From the NCBI RefSeq assembly GCF_035818635.1, contig NZ_JAYLLH010000044.1, positions 1 to 16,792 on the forward strand: a stretch of DNA of 16,792 nt, written 5' to 3'. This document shows, piece by piece, positions 1 to 5,751 of this stretch; position 1 is the stretch's first letter; each line of letters begins with the position of its first letter. The stretch is from Mesobacterium_A hydrothermale (lineage in GTDB: Bacteria > Pseudomonadota > Alphaproteobacteria > Rhodobacterales > Rhodobacteraceae). The position numbers and the translations under genes are program-made. The notes under the pieces were generated by a model, which was not told where the DNA came from, made no database searches, and was given only the letters and a program-made list of their open reading frames with translations.

Positions 1-77
1 GGGGATATGGGGGCAGATCACTGGCAAGCCCGCGCATCAGAAAGCCGTTGGCTCGCTTCGAACGGGCTGTCTTTTCC
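1..77. repeat. Terminal direct repeat (circularisation overlap), left copy
   Basis: Bases 1-77 are identical to 16716-16792. A 77-base exact terminal overlap is what a de Bruijn graph assembler leaves when it writes a circular contig as a line, so one copy is redundant and the molecule is a circle of about 16,715 bp. The seam falls inside the oriT region between traD and mobA, and no gene crosses it. Confidence 0.93.
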
Positions 78-84
78 ACTCGTT

Positions 85-105
85 CCGCGCCGGGGCGAGG
101 CGCGG
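85..105. repeat. Short palindrome upstream of mobA
   Basis: CCGCGCC (85-91) and GGCGCGG (99-105) form a perfect 7-bp inverted repeat around a 7-nt loop. It is one of several hairpins in the stretch between traD and mobA, and its role is not known. It could belong to oriT or to control of mobA. Confidence 0.45.
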
Positions 106-123
106 TCCTTGATGCAAAAGACG

Positions 124-165
124 GCTGACCCGGTGGTCCATGTTCGGGCATGGGCCGGGGTCAGC
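124..165. promoter_or_regulatory. Nested hairpin in the mobA leader
   Basis: GCTGACCC (124-131) pairs with GGGTCAGC (158-165). Inside it, CCATG (138-142) pairs with CATGG (149-153), making one nested stem. It lies about 50 bp before the mobA start codon. MobQ-type plasmids often let relaxosome proteins repress mob transcription at oriT, so a role as operator or RNA structure is plausible; this is inference. Confidence 0.45.
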
Positions 166-212
166 ATCGGCGCGTGTCGGTATCGTCTGCATCACGGGAG
201 AGGGTAGGGTGC

Positions 213-1502
213 ATGGCCAGCTACCATCTCTCCGTGAAGACGATCAAACGCAGCGCCGGGCGCTCTGCCACGGCAGCAGCGGCCTACCGTGTCGGGGAGC
301 GCATCGAGTGCCAGCGCGAAGGTCGCGTCCACGATTACACCCGCAAGCACGGCATCGAGGAGACCTTCATCCTGGCACCGAAGGATGCCCCGGACTGGGC
401 CACGGATCGCTCGCGCCTCTGGAACGAGGTCGAGGCCAGCGAGACCCGCCGCAACTCCGTCACCGCCCGCGAATGGGAGCTGGCCCTGCCGTCCGAGATC
501 AGCGCCGAGGACCGCTCGCAGATCACCCGCGACTTTGCCCAGGAGCTGGTCAGCCGCTACGGCGTGGCCGTCGATGTGGCGATCCACGCTCCGCATCGGG
601 AAGGCGATCAGCGCAACCACCATGCTCATGTGCTGACCTCCACCCGCAAGCTGGAATCCGAGGGCTTCACCACCAAGACGCGGGTGCTCGATGCCGCGAA
701 GACCGGCGGTGTCGAGATCGAGCAGATGCGCGGCCTCTGGGCCGAGCTTCAGAACCGCGCGCTGGAGCGGGCAGGGGAGGCCGAGCGCGTTGATCACCGG
801 TCGCTCGAAGCGCAGCGTGAAGCGGCGCTGGAGCGGGGTGATCAACTCTCCGCCGAGGAACTGGACCGCGACCCAGAGCTGAAGCTGGGACCAGCGGCCA
901 ATTCCATGGAGCGCCGGGCGAAAGCAATGGCCGAACGTGAGGGCCGCGAATACAAACCTGTCACCGAACGTGGTGCTGTCGTCCATGCCGCCCGTCAGGC
1001 GCGCGCTGCCTTCCGCGAAATGCGCGCACGGCTGGAGCTGGCGCGCGAGACCTATGGCATCGAGCGCGAGGCTGGGCAGGGCCGTGTCTCCGCCGGTCTG
1101 GCGGCGCTAAGGGCTGCGACCGCGAAAGATCGCGACCGCGAGCGAAACCCGGATGACTTCCGGGAGCGGCTGGCGCGTGTCGTGGGCCGGTCACGGGACC
1201 AGGACGACACGCCGAAACAGGAAGGCCACAATTATGCGCGGGAGCGGCTCAAAGAAATCATGGAGAAGGACGCCGGGCGTGATGGCCAGGCAGCGGTTCA
1301 CAAACTGGATGGTCACAGCGAGCATGATCTGGGCGAGGACACAGGGCGCGAGGCGCGCAAGCCGTCCGTCAATGAGCGCCTGAAGGACGTGCTGAACAAG
1401 CCGCGTGAGAAGCTGGAGATCGAGGACGAGCGCGATCAGGAGAAGGAGCAGGAGGTCGAGAAGGATCGGGACATCGACCGCGATCCGGGCCTCAGTCACT
1501 GA
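213..1502 (+). CDS. mobA: MobA/MobL-family (MobQ) conjugative relaxase
   Basis: This 429-aa protein should nick oriT, stay bound to the 5' end and lead the strand into the recipient. The N-terminus, MASYHLSVKTIKRSAGRSAT, is typical of MobA/MobL. Tyr25 in the AAAAYR stretch sits where the catalytic tyrosine of RSF1010 MobA lies, and the metal-binding histidine motif is seen at H128...N135-H136-H137-A-H139. The relaxase domain covers about residues 1-220. The rest is a highly charged, probably coiled-coil tail rich in E, R, K and D, with no helicase motifs, so this is the short form and not the long Ti-type TraA. The ATG at 213 is chosen because it follows a GGGAGAGGG-like ribosome site and gives the family N-terminus; the frame is open further upstream to 150. 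It is divergent from traD across oriT, and its 3' end overlaps the convergent gene 1492-1830 by 11 bp. Confidence 0.93.
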   Translation: MASYHLSVKTIKRSAGRSATAAAAYRVGERIECQREGRVHDYTRKHGIEETFILAPKDAPDWATDRSRLWNEVEASETRRNSVTAREWELALPSEISAEDRSQITRDFAQELVSRYGVAVDVAIHAPHREGDQRNHHAHVLTSTRKLESEGFTTKTRVLDAAKTGGVEIEQMRGLWAELQNRALERAGEAERVDHRSLEAQREAALERGDQLSAEELDRDPELKLGPAANSMERRAKAMAEREGREYKPVTERGAVVHAARQARAAFREMRARLELARETYGIEREAGQGRVSAGLAALRAATAKDRDRERNPDDFRERLARVVGRSRDQDDTPKQEGHNYARERLKEIMEKDAGRDGQAAVHKLDGHSEHDLGEDTGREARKPSVNERLKDVLNKPREKLEIEDERDQEKEQEVEKDRDIDRDPGLSH

Positions 1503-1830
1503 GGAGGCGGTGAGAGGTCGTTTCCCCATTCTTCATGGGAATGCTCGCCTGAGAGAACCCGACGCCAACAAGGAATGAAATCACACCGGTCGCAGTCTTG
1601 AACTCGCGTACCTTGATTGCATTCTGCGTCAGGCGCGTCCTGGCGGTGACAAGAATTTTCTCTTGTCCGTCGTTTCCCACCGTCCGCATGATCCATAGAC
1701 CATACCAGCTTGGACCCTTGCGTTCAGGATCGGCTTTGCACAGCACTTCGACCGTGTGGCCCTCCTCGGCAAGCGCCCGAAGTCCTTGTTCGGTGGTCAC
1801 GTTTAGTTCGATTTCAGCCGTCTGGCTCAT
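1492..1830 (-). CDS. Hypothetical protein convergent with mobA
   Basis: This is a 112-aa protein I cannot assign to a family. It has no signal peptide, no clear membrane span and no cofactor motif that I recognise. The N-terminal half (residues 1-35) is acidic with a TTEQGLRALAEEGHTVEVL stretch, and the middle holds a GPSWYGLWIMRTVG segment that reads like a beta-rich fold. The start at 1830 (MSQTAEIEL) is preferred over the in-frame start at 1890 because the extra residues overlap a likely promoter (1854-1882). No good ribosome site is visible. It overlaps the 3' end of mobA by 11 bp on the other strand. It has coding-like composition but no context that names its job. Confidence 0.6.
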   Translation of the reverse strand: MSQTAEIELNVTTEQGLRALAEEGHTVEVLCKADPERKGPSWYGLWIMRTVGNDGQEKILVTARTRLTQNAIKVREFKTATGVISFLVGVGFSQASIPMKNGETTSHRLLSD

Positions 1831-1853
1831 AGCGCATATCAACAGAAACAATG

Positions 1854-1882
1854 ATGATATTCTTCTGCCCGAATCTAACCAA
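1854..1882 (-). promoter_or_regulatory. Candidate promoter and operator for the gene at 1492-1830
   Basis: On the minus strand TTGGTT (1882-1877) is followed after 17 bp by TATCAT (1859-1854), a fair sigma-70 match. The spacer carries CTGCCCGA (1865-1872), whose inverted copy TCGGGCAG lies at 1901-1908. A repeat overlapping the promoter in this way is a candidate operator. The call comes from pattern only. Confidence 0.4.
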
Positions 1883-2213
1883 GGCATCAATCGTATATTA
1901 TCGGGCAGGGAATGGCTCGATAGATTTCAGTGATCCCGGCAGTGTGCCGGTCTCGCTTTGAGCGATAGACAAGGCAGGGGATCGACGGGCTGACTCCCGC
2001 TCACCCCAACCCTGACAGTTTCCAATACCTCTTGATCCGCCTGCCATCCCGGCAGGTCCGAGAAAACCGGCAAGCGCCGCCTGTGGCGTCGGTTCCGGTC
2101 GAGAATTCCGGTTCCTCCCACGCGCGAGGCGCGCGGTTCCCTCCCAAATTCACGCCCTCCACCCGGTTGTCACGGCCCCGCCGGGCCGCAGGACGGGCTT
2201 TGCCCTTACCTGC

Positions 2214-2251
2214 TCTGCCGTCCGGAATGCATGGGCATTCCAGACAACAGA
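2214..2251. repeat. 17-bp near-palindrome upstream of ardC
   Basis: The arms 2214-2230 and 2235-2251 match at 14 of 17 positions around a 4-nt loop (ATGG). The inner 7 bp (GGAATGC/GCATTCC) are perfect. The three mismatches would be G-U wobbles if the minus strand were transcribed. It is 70 bp before the ardC start, and could be a terminator, an attenuator or a single-stranded promoter. Confidence 0.5.
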
Positions 2252-2686
2252 GAAGGAAGGCCCGCCCATCGGCGGAAAGGGGAAGAGACCCGGCCCGCGT
2301 CACTCGAAGGAGGGTCACAAATGACCGCAGAGAAGTTTGACGTTTATTCCCATGTCACCAACCAGATCATCGCGCAGATCGAGGCGGGAACACCGCCTTG
2401 GCGTAAACCGTGGACTGGCGGAGGAGGAGGGGTCAGCTTGCCGGAACGGTTCAATGGCGAAGCCTATCGGGGGATCAACATTCTGATGCTTTGGGCGACA
2501 GCGATGGCCAAGGATTACAGCTCAGCCCGCTGGATGACGTTCAATCAGGCCAAGCAACTTGGGGGCCATGTCCGCAAAGGCGAGAAATCCGCCACCGTGG
2601 TGAAATACGGTACCGTCGAGCGCGAGGACGAGAACGGCGAGGAACGCCAGATCCCCTATGCCAAGGCCTACCGCGTCTTCAATGCC

Positions 2687-2694
2687 GACCAGAT
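2687..2694. repeat. Target-site duplication GACCAGAT, left copy
   Basis: GACCAGAT directly abuts the left inverted repeat of the IS and recurs at 4951-4958. By chance the IS right end also finishes in GCC, so the visible direct repeat is 11 bp (GCCGACCAGAT). The 8-bp reading aligns the two inverted repeats best. Confidence 0.85.
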
Positions 2695-2713
2695 GGTAGT
2701 GTCTCAGTTTGAA
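2695..2713 (+). repeat. IS left inverted repeat (IRL)
   Basis: GGTAGTGTCTCAGTTTGAA begins immediately after GACCAGAT. It matches the reverse complement of 4932-4950 at 18 of 19 positions (T instead of C at position 3). Confidence 0.9.
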
Positions 2714-2816
2714 ATGGGGAAGCGTTGACATGGTTTCGTCCCAGACTCACGGTAACGATACATTAACCGGCGCGGCGCATGATCGTGAACGGCTGCGCGG
2801 TCGTGACTACTTGCCA

Positions 2817-2845
2817 TTGTGGATAAAAGGTCCACATTTTATGTT
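2817..2845 (+). promoter_or_regulatory. Candidate promoter of the IS passenger operon, with operator and DnaA-box-like site
   Basis: TTGTGG (2817-2822) and TATGTT (2840-2845) are 17 bp apart, a plausible sigma-70 promoter about 60 bp before the first passenger gene. A 6-bp inverted repeat, TGTGGA (2818-2823) and TCCACA (2831-2836), overlaps the -35 and spacer and could be the operator for the antitoxin or the small basic protein. TGTGGATAA (2818-2826) is also a perfect match to the DnaA-box consensus read on the minus strand. A small hairpin, GAGGG/CCCTC at 2869-2885, follows just before the ribosome site. Confidence 0.45.
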
Positions 2846-2904
2846 GACTGTGATAGATACCCTGTCAAGAGGGCTGCAAACCCTCAGGGGAGGAAAGGAC
2901 CAAC

Positions 2905-3123
2905 ATGCCAAAAGGACCGCAAGGGCAGAAGCGCCCGGCGGACGTGATCGGCAACGCTGTCCACATTGCCAAGATCGCGACCGGCGAGATCGAAGAGACG
3001 ACATTGAAGCAACCAGCCAAGCGCAAGAGCGGCTTGGCCGGATCGAGGGCGCGTGCGGAGAAGTTGACCGCAGAGGAGCGGAGCGATATTGCGCGCAAGG
3101 CAGCAAGCGCGAGGTGGGAATGA
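2905..3123 (+). CDS. Small basic protein, first gene of the IS passenger operon
   Basis: This is a 72-aa basic protein starting MPKGPQGQKRPADVIGNAVH. The N-terminal MPKGPQGQKRPADVIG stretch recurs in small alphaproteobacterial proteins that often sit near IS genes and are sometimes labelled RNA-binding. The C-terminus, KLTAEERSDIARKAASARW, is an amphipathic, Arg/Lys-rich helix typical of nucleic-acid contact. Its function is not known. The ATG at 2905 follows GGGGAGG by about 11 nt. The stop TGA (3121-3123) overlaps the start of the Panacea gene, so the two are translationally coupled. It could be the operon's DNA-binding regulator or a third toxin-antitoxin component; this is inference. Confidence 0.72.
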   Translation: MPKGPQGQKRPADVIGNAVHIAKIATGEIEETTLKQPAKRKSGLAGSRARAEKLTAEERSDIARKAASARWE

Positions 3124-3572
3124 TGGCTGACGCCCGTGTTGTTTCTAATCGGCTTATTGACTTAGCCTCTGCCGCAGGTGACACCCTAACACCGATGCAG
3201 GTTTTGAAGCTGGTATACATCGCGCATGGATATAGCCTTGGGGCGCGTGGTGTGCCACTGATTCCAAACCGCGTAGAGGCTTGGAAATTTGGCCCGGTCA
3301 TCCCAACGCTGTATCATTCAATCAAGCATTGGCGTGATAAACCAGTTGGTCAAATTGTGACTACTGGCCTTGAGGATTTCAGGGATGGTGAGCGAGAAAT
3401 TGTTGACGCTATCTACGAGGCCTACAAAGGACTCGACGGCATTGCCCTATCGAACCTGACACATCAGCTCGGCACACCTTGGGCAGAAGTTTATAGGCCT
3501 GACAGGGCAAACATTCCTATTCCTGACGATCTAATACAGCATCATTATAAGGGTATCTTGGACGCACAATGA
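3120..3572 (+). CDS. Panacea-domain (DUF4065/SocA-like) protein, probable antitoxin
   Basis: This 150-aa protein is almost entirely a Panacea domain, a fold that serves as antitoxin against many unrelated toxins and is also known from phage and IS passenger genes. Hallmarks are LTPMQVLKLVYIAHGYSLG (about residues 22-40), the VEAWKFGPVIPTLYHSIK core and the C-terminal LTHQLGTPWAEVY. Two starts compete. The ATG at 3120 gives a 4-nt overlap (ATGA) with the gene before. The ATG at 3123 sits at a better distance (about 8 nt) from GAGGTGGG. The stop overlaps the next gene by 4 nt at 3569-3572. Tight pairing with a small membrane protein is the usual Panacea arrangement, so it most likely neutralises the 3569-3997 product. 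The partner assignment is by context. Confidence 0.85.
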   Translation: MMADARVVSNRLIDLASAAGDTLTPMQVLKLVYIAHGYSLGARGVPLIPNRVEAWKFGPVIPTLYHSIKHWRDKPVGQIVTTGLEDFRDGEREIVDAIYEAYKGLDGIALSNLTHQLGTPWAEVYRPDRANIPIPDDLIQHHYKGILDAQ

Positions 3573-3997
3573 GCGACGAGGAGCCGCCCAAGCCCGACTA
3601 TTCAAGTTTAGTTCGGATCATGAAGCGTCAGGCTCAGATTTTGCAGTCTGTGTCTGGCGTGGATAATAGGGCGGAAGACGAAGCCCAGGCGATTGCGGAA
3701 GACAAATACGAGGATATCCAAAGGCAGAAAGCGGAAACCGCAGGGCTTAAGGAAAAGAACCGCGACCTCCGTCACAACCGGAAGCTTCGAAGCGCATACG
3801 CAAAGTCTGTTTTCTGCTATCTTATTTGGTATTCAGTATTCGTAGCGGTAGTACTGGTGCTGAGTGGTTTCAACATTTGCGGCTTCTCTCTTCATGAAGA
3901 TGTATTGAAATTTCTTGTAGGGAGCACAGCTGCGGCTGCGATAGGACTTGTTTACGCGGTTACGAACGGTCTGTTCGATGGAGTGGGTAAAAAATAA
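3569..3997 (+). CDS. Two-TM protein with coiled coil, probable toxin of the Panacea pair
   Basis: This is a 142-aa protein with no close family I can name. The first 35 residues are polar, residues 37-72 are highly charged and probably coiled coil (EDEAQAIAEDKYEDIQRQKAE), and then come two hydrophobic spans at about 80-100 and 113-134, split by a short loop containing Asn-Ile-Cys-Gly. It should sit in the inner membrane with the long N-terminal part in the cytoplasm. It starts at the ATGA overlap with the Panacea gene. Membrane-acting toxins with one or two TM segments are one known class of Panacea partners, so a membrane-disrupting toxin is the best guess. An effector or a harmless membrane passenger is possible. 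Confidence 0.75.
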   Translation: MSDEEPPKPDYSSLVRIMKRQAQILQSVSGVDNRAEDEAQAIAEDKYEDIQRQKAETAGLKEKNRDLRHNRKLRSAYAKSVFCYLIWYSVFVAVVLVLSGFNICGFSLHEDVLKFLVGSTAAAAIGLVYAVTNGLFDGVGKK

Positions 3998-4029
3998 AAC
4001 TGAAACTTTTGCTTTCTAAGTGATCCCAG

Positions 4030-4050
4030 CATACCTACATTCAAGGTATG
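4030..4050 (+). promoter_or_regulatory. Hairpin covering the transposase start codon
   Basis: CATACCT (4030-4036) and AGGTATG (4044-4050) form a perfect 7-bp stem with a 7-nt loop. The transposase ATG (4048-4050) and the only nearby purine-rich stretch (AAGG) lie in its 3' arm. In a transcript reading through from the passenger operon, this fold would hide the start codon. Other insertion sequences (for example IS10 and IS200) are known to guard their transposase this way. Confidence 0.55.
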
Positions 4051-4941
4051 AACAAACTCGACACAAAAACCCGCTGCACCATCCTCAACATGCTTGTTGA
4101 GGGATCGTCCATGCGCTCAATCAGCCGCATTACTGGCGTGTCGATCAACACGGTTTCCAAGCTTCTCGTTGATGCTGGAGAGGCTTGTGCGGCCTACCAT
4201 GATGAAACCGTGCGCAACGTGAATGCGCAGCGCGTCCAGTGCGATGAAATCTGGTCCTTCGTCTATGCCAAGGACAAAAACGTAAAGACGGCTAAAGCCG
4301 CTCCTGACGGCGCTGGTGACGTGTGGACGTGGACCGCGATTGATGCGGATAGCAAGATGATCTTGTCGTATGAGGTTGGCGACCGCTCGGCGGCTACGGC
4401 AATCGAGTTCATGGACGATTTGTGCGCCCGCCTTGCCAACCGCGTTCAGCTGACCACAGACGGCCACAAGGCCTATCTGGAGGCCGTAGAGGGCGCGTTT
4501 GGTGGCGATATCGACTACGCTATGCTTGTGAAGCTGTACGGCGATCTGGGCGGCAAGACGGCAGAGCGCAAGTATTCCCCGGCAGAATGCACCGGCATCA
4601 AGAAACGCGCCGTTGAGGGGCGCCCGGATATGGCACACGTCAGCACGTCCTACGTGGAACGCCAAAACCTGACTATGCGCATGGGAATGCGCCGCTTCAC
4701 CCGCCTGACCAACGGGTTCTCCAAAAAGCTTGAAAACCACCTTCACATGCTGAGCCTGTATTTTGTGCACTACAACTTTGTGCGCATTCACAAGACGCTT
4801 CGTATGACGCCTGCCATGGCGGCTGGCGTGTCGGACACTCTGCGCGACATGGAATGGATCGTTGGCCTCATCGACGCCCGCGCACCTGCGCCGAAAAAAC
4901 GCGGCCCGTACAAAAAGCGCAATCAGGAAAATTCAAACTGA
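4048..4941 (+). CDS. IS1-like DDE transposase
   Basis: This 297-aa transposase cuts and joins the ends of the element that carries it. An N-terminal helix-turn-helix (about residues 18-43, SMRSISRITGVSINTVSKLL) precedes a DDE core with D66 in CDEIWSF, D138 in TTDGHKAY and E204 in YVERQNLTMRM. The C-terminal end is basic (KKRGPYKKR). The nearest relatives I recall are alphaproteobacterial proteins labelled IS1 family transposase. No frameshift is needed, unlike classical IS1. All three catalytic residues are present and the inverted repeats are well kept, so it is probably active. No good ribosome site precedes the ATG and a hairpin covers it, which should keep expression low. The stop TGA (4939-4941) lies within the right inverted repeat. 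Confidence 0.92.
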   Translation: MNKLDTKTRCTILNMLVEGSSMRSISRITGVSINTVSKLLVDAGEACAAYHDETVRNVNAQRVQCDEIWSFVYAKDKNVKTAKAAPDGAGDVWTWTAIDADSKMILSYEVGDRSAATAIEFMDDLCARLANRVQLTTDGHKAYLEAVEGAFGGDIDYAMLVKLYGDLGGKTAERKYSPAECTGIKKRAVEGRPDMAHVSTSYVERQNLTMRMGMRRFTRLTNGFSKKLENHLHMLSLYFVHYNFVRIHKTLRMTPAMAAGVSDTLRDMEWIVGLIDARAPAPKKRGPYKKRNQENSN

Positions 4942-4950
4942 GACACTGCC
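4932..4950 (-). repeat. IS right inverted repeat (IRR)
   Basis: TTCAAACTGAGACACTGCC is the inverted partner of 2695-2713, with one mismatch. It contains the transposase stop codon and is followed directly by the target duplication. Confidence 0.9.
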
Positions 4951-4958
4951 GACCAGAT
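4951..4958. repeat. Target-site duplication GACCAGAT, right copy
   Basis: This is the second copy of the 8-bp duplication that flanks the IS. From 4959 the sequence continues the ardC reading frame (I-E-G-L-P-A-E-F-Y). Confidence 0.85.
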
Positions 4959-5469
4959 CGAGGGCTTGCCCGCCGAGTTTTACATCCTGCCCGATCCCCC
5001 CCGCGATCTTGGCACCGTGGCCGCCCCCGAGCTGGAGGCGTTCTTTGCCGCCACAGGCGCGCAGATCGACGTGACCGAGGAGCCGCGCGCCTATTACAAC
5101 ATCAGGACCGACCGGATTCATATGCCGCCGATTGGCACGTTTCACCGGGCCGCAGGATATTACGGCACCTTGGCGCATGAGCTGACCCACTGGACCGGGG
5201 CGACGAAGCGGCTAGACCGATTGGGCCGGTTCAGTGACCGCAAGGCCTATGCCTTCGAGGAGCTGGTCGCGGAGATTGGCAACTGCATGTTGTGCGCACA
5301 GATCGGGGTGGAGCCTGAATTCGACCAGAGCGCGGCCTATGTCGAAGGATGGCTTGAGGCGATGAAGGAAGACAGCCGCGCGATTTTCCGTGCCGCGTCC
5401 GAGGCGCAGAAGGCCGTGGATTACATCATGGAACGCACCGTGCAGGCCGACCGGATGGCCGCCGAGTAA
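4951..5469 (+). pseudogene. ardC: ardC 3' part: zincin metallopeptidase domain of ArdC, separated by the IS
   Basis: This is the C-terminal part of the antirestriction protein, from the A-D-Q-I-E-G-L-P junction to the stop at 5469. It holds the MPTase-PolyVal-like zinc-protease domain. The HEXXH motif is seen as AHELTHWTG, and the likely third ligand lies in FEELVAEIGNCML. Tyr and Arg residues around it fit the family. The fragment has lost its promoter, ribosome site and start codon, though an in-frame TTG at 4966 could in principle start a 167-aa protein if transcripts run through from the transposase. The reading frame itself shows no decay, which agrees with a recent IS insertion. A GC-rich hairpin follows at 5495-5518. 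Confidence 0.9.
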
Positions 5470-5494
5470 CAGCCCACACCGCCGCAACGATCGA

Positions 5495-5518
5495 GGCCCC
5501 CGTCAGCAGGCGGGGGCC
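5495..5518 (+). terminator. GC-rich hairpin after ardC
   Basis: GGCCCCCG (5495-5502) and CGGGGGCC (5511-5518) form a perfect 8-bp stem with an 8-nt loop, 25 bp after the ardC stop. No long T run follows (only CTTGCG), so this is a hairpin-type or Rho-assisted terminator rather than a textbook one. Confidence 0.6.
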
Positions 5519-5618
5519 CTTGCGTTCTGGCGTGATCCAGGTGGTGGGCGGTTTCAGGGTGACCTGTCGGCTGGTGACCAGACGGTCATCTGCCAACAGG
5601 CCCGGCGCTCCGCGCGGG

Positions 5619-5635
5619 CGGGCATTTCATGCCCG
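5619..5635. repeat. Hairpin between ardC and the MFS gene
   Basis: CGGGCAT (5619-5625) and ATGCCCG (5629-5635) form a perfect 7-bp stem with a 3-nt loop. The 282 bases from 5470 to 5751 between the convergent ardC fragment and MFS gene hold this and the 5495-5518 hairpin; I see no gene there. It could end transcripts arriving on the minus strand. Confidence 0.4.
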
Positions 5636-5751
5636 GAAACGGTGACTTCGGCCAGTGCCACAAACGACTAAATTCTGAATGTTGAGCGCGTCACTGTTCC
5701 ATGCGCGGAAGAAAGCCGATTCTGGATTGGTGAAATGGAAACTGGGCTTGA

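Larger units (their letters stand above)
1831..2320. other. Gene-free, hairpin-rich leader between the 1492-1830 gene and ardC
   Basis: I see no convincing gene in these 490 bases. They hold several perfect inverted repeats: CCGGCA/TGCCGG at 1936-1950, CCTGCC/GGCAGG at 2040-2056, and the long near-palindrome 2214-2251. Such structure is common near plasmid antirestriction genes, where single-stranded promoters are known in other plasmids, but no -35/-10 pair stood out on the plus strand. Confidence 0.5.
2321..2728 (+). pseudogene. ardC: ardC 5' part: ssDNA-binding domain of ArdC-like antirestriction protein, cut by an IS
   Basis: This is the N-terminal part of an ArdC-type protein. Full-length members bind single-stranded DNA and shield incoming plasmid DNA from host restriction. 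Residues 1-124 are native and cover the DUF1738 (ssDNA-binding) domain, with the typical FDVYSHVTNQIIAQIEAG, PPWRKPW and ARWMTFNQAKQLGGHVRKGE stretches. The start ATG at 2321 has a strong AAGGAGGG site just before it. After position 2694 the frame runs into the IS left end, adds about 11 foreign residues and stops at 2728. The zinc-protease domain lies beyond the IS at 4951-5469. If one IS copy and one 8-bp duplication are removed, 2321-2694 joins 4959-5469 in frame as 294 codons, a normal ArdC length. The fragment may still be made, but lacks the second domain. Confidence 0.9.
2695..4950 (+). mobile_element. IS1-like insertion sequence (2,256 bp) with a three-gene passenger operon
   Basis: The element is bounded by 19-bp inverted repeats (18 of 19 identical, starting GG) and an 8-bp target duplication, and it sits inside ardC. 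It encodes a DDE transposase at its right end (4048-4941), whose stop codon lies inside the right repeat. It also encodes three passenger genes (2905-3123, 3120-3572, 3569-3997) in the same direction, overlapping by 4 nt each. The passenger genes look AT-richer than the rest of the plasmid. A simple IS would need only about 1 kb, so more than half of this one is passenger DNA. The exact boundaries, intact DDE residues and clean in-frame repair of ardC on removal all suggest a recent insertion. The IS1-family label rests on my recognition of the transposase and needs an ISfinder check. Confidence 0.88.

Noticed and set aside
150..212. In-frame extension of mobA upstream of 213
   Set aside because: The family N-terminus MASYHLSV begins at 213 with a ribosome site just before it; the extension overlaps a leader hairpin and does not resemble the family.
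192..986. Long open frames opposite and out of frame with mobA (for example 192-986 on the minus strand, 140-793 on the plus strand)
   Set aside because: They are shadows of a GC-rich gene; only the 213-1502 frame gives family motifs.
2725..2730. TTGACA just inside the IS left end as a promoter for the passenger genes
   Set aside because: It is a perfect -35 box, but I see no -10 box at 15-19 bp; the pair at 2817-2845 fits better.
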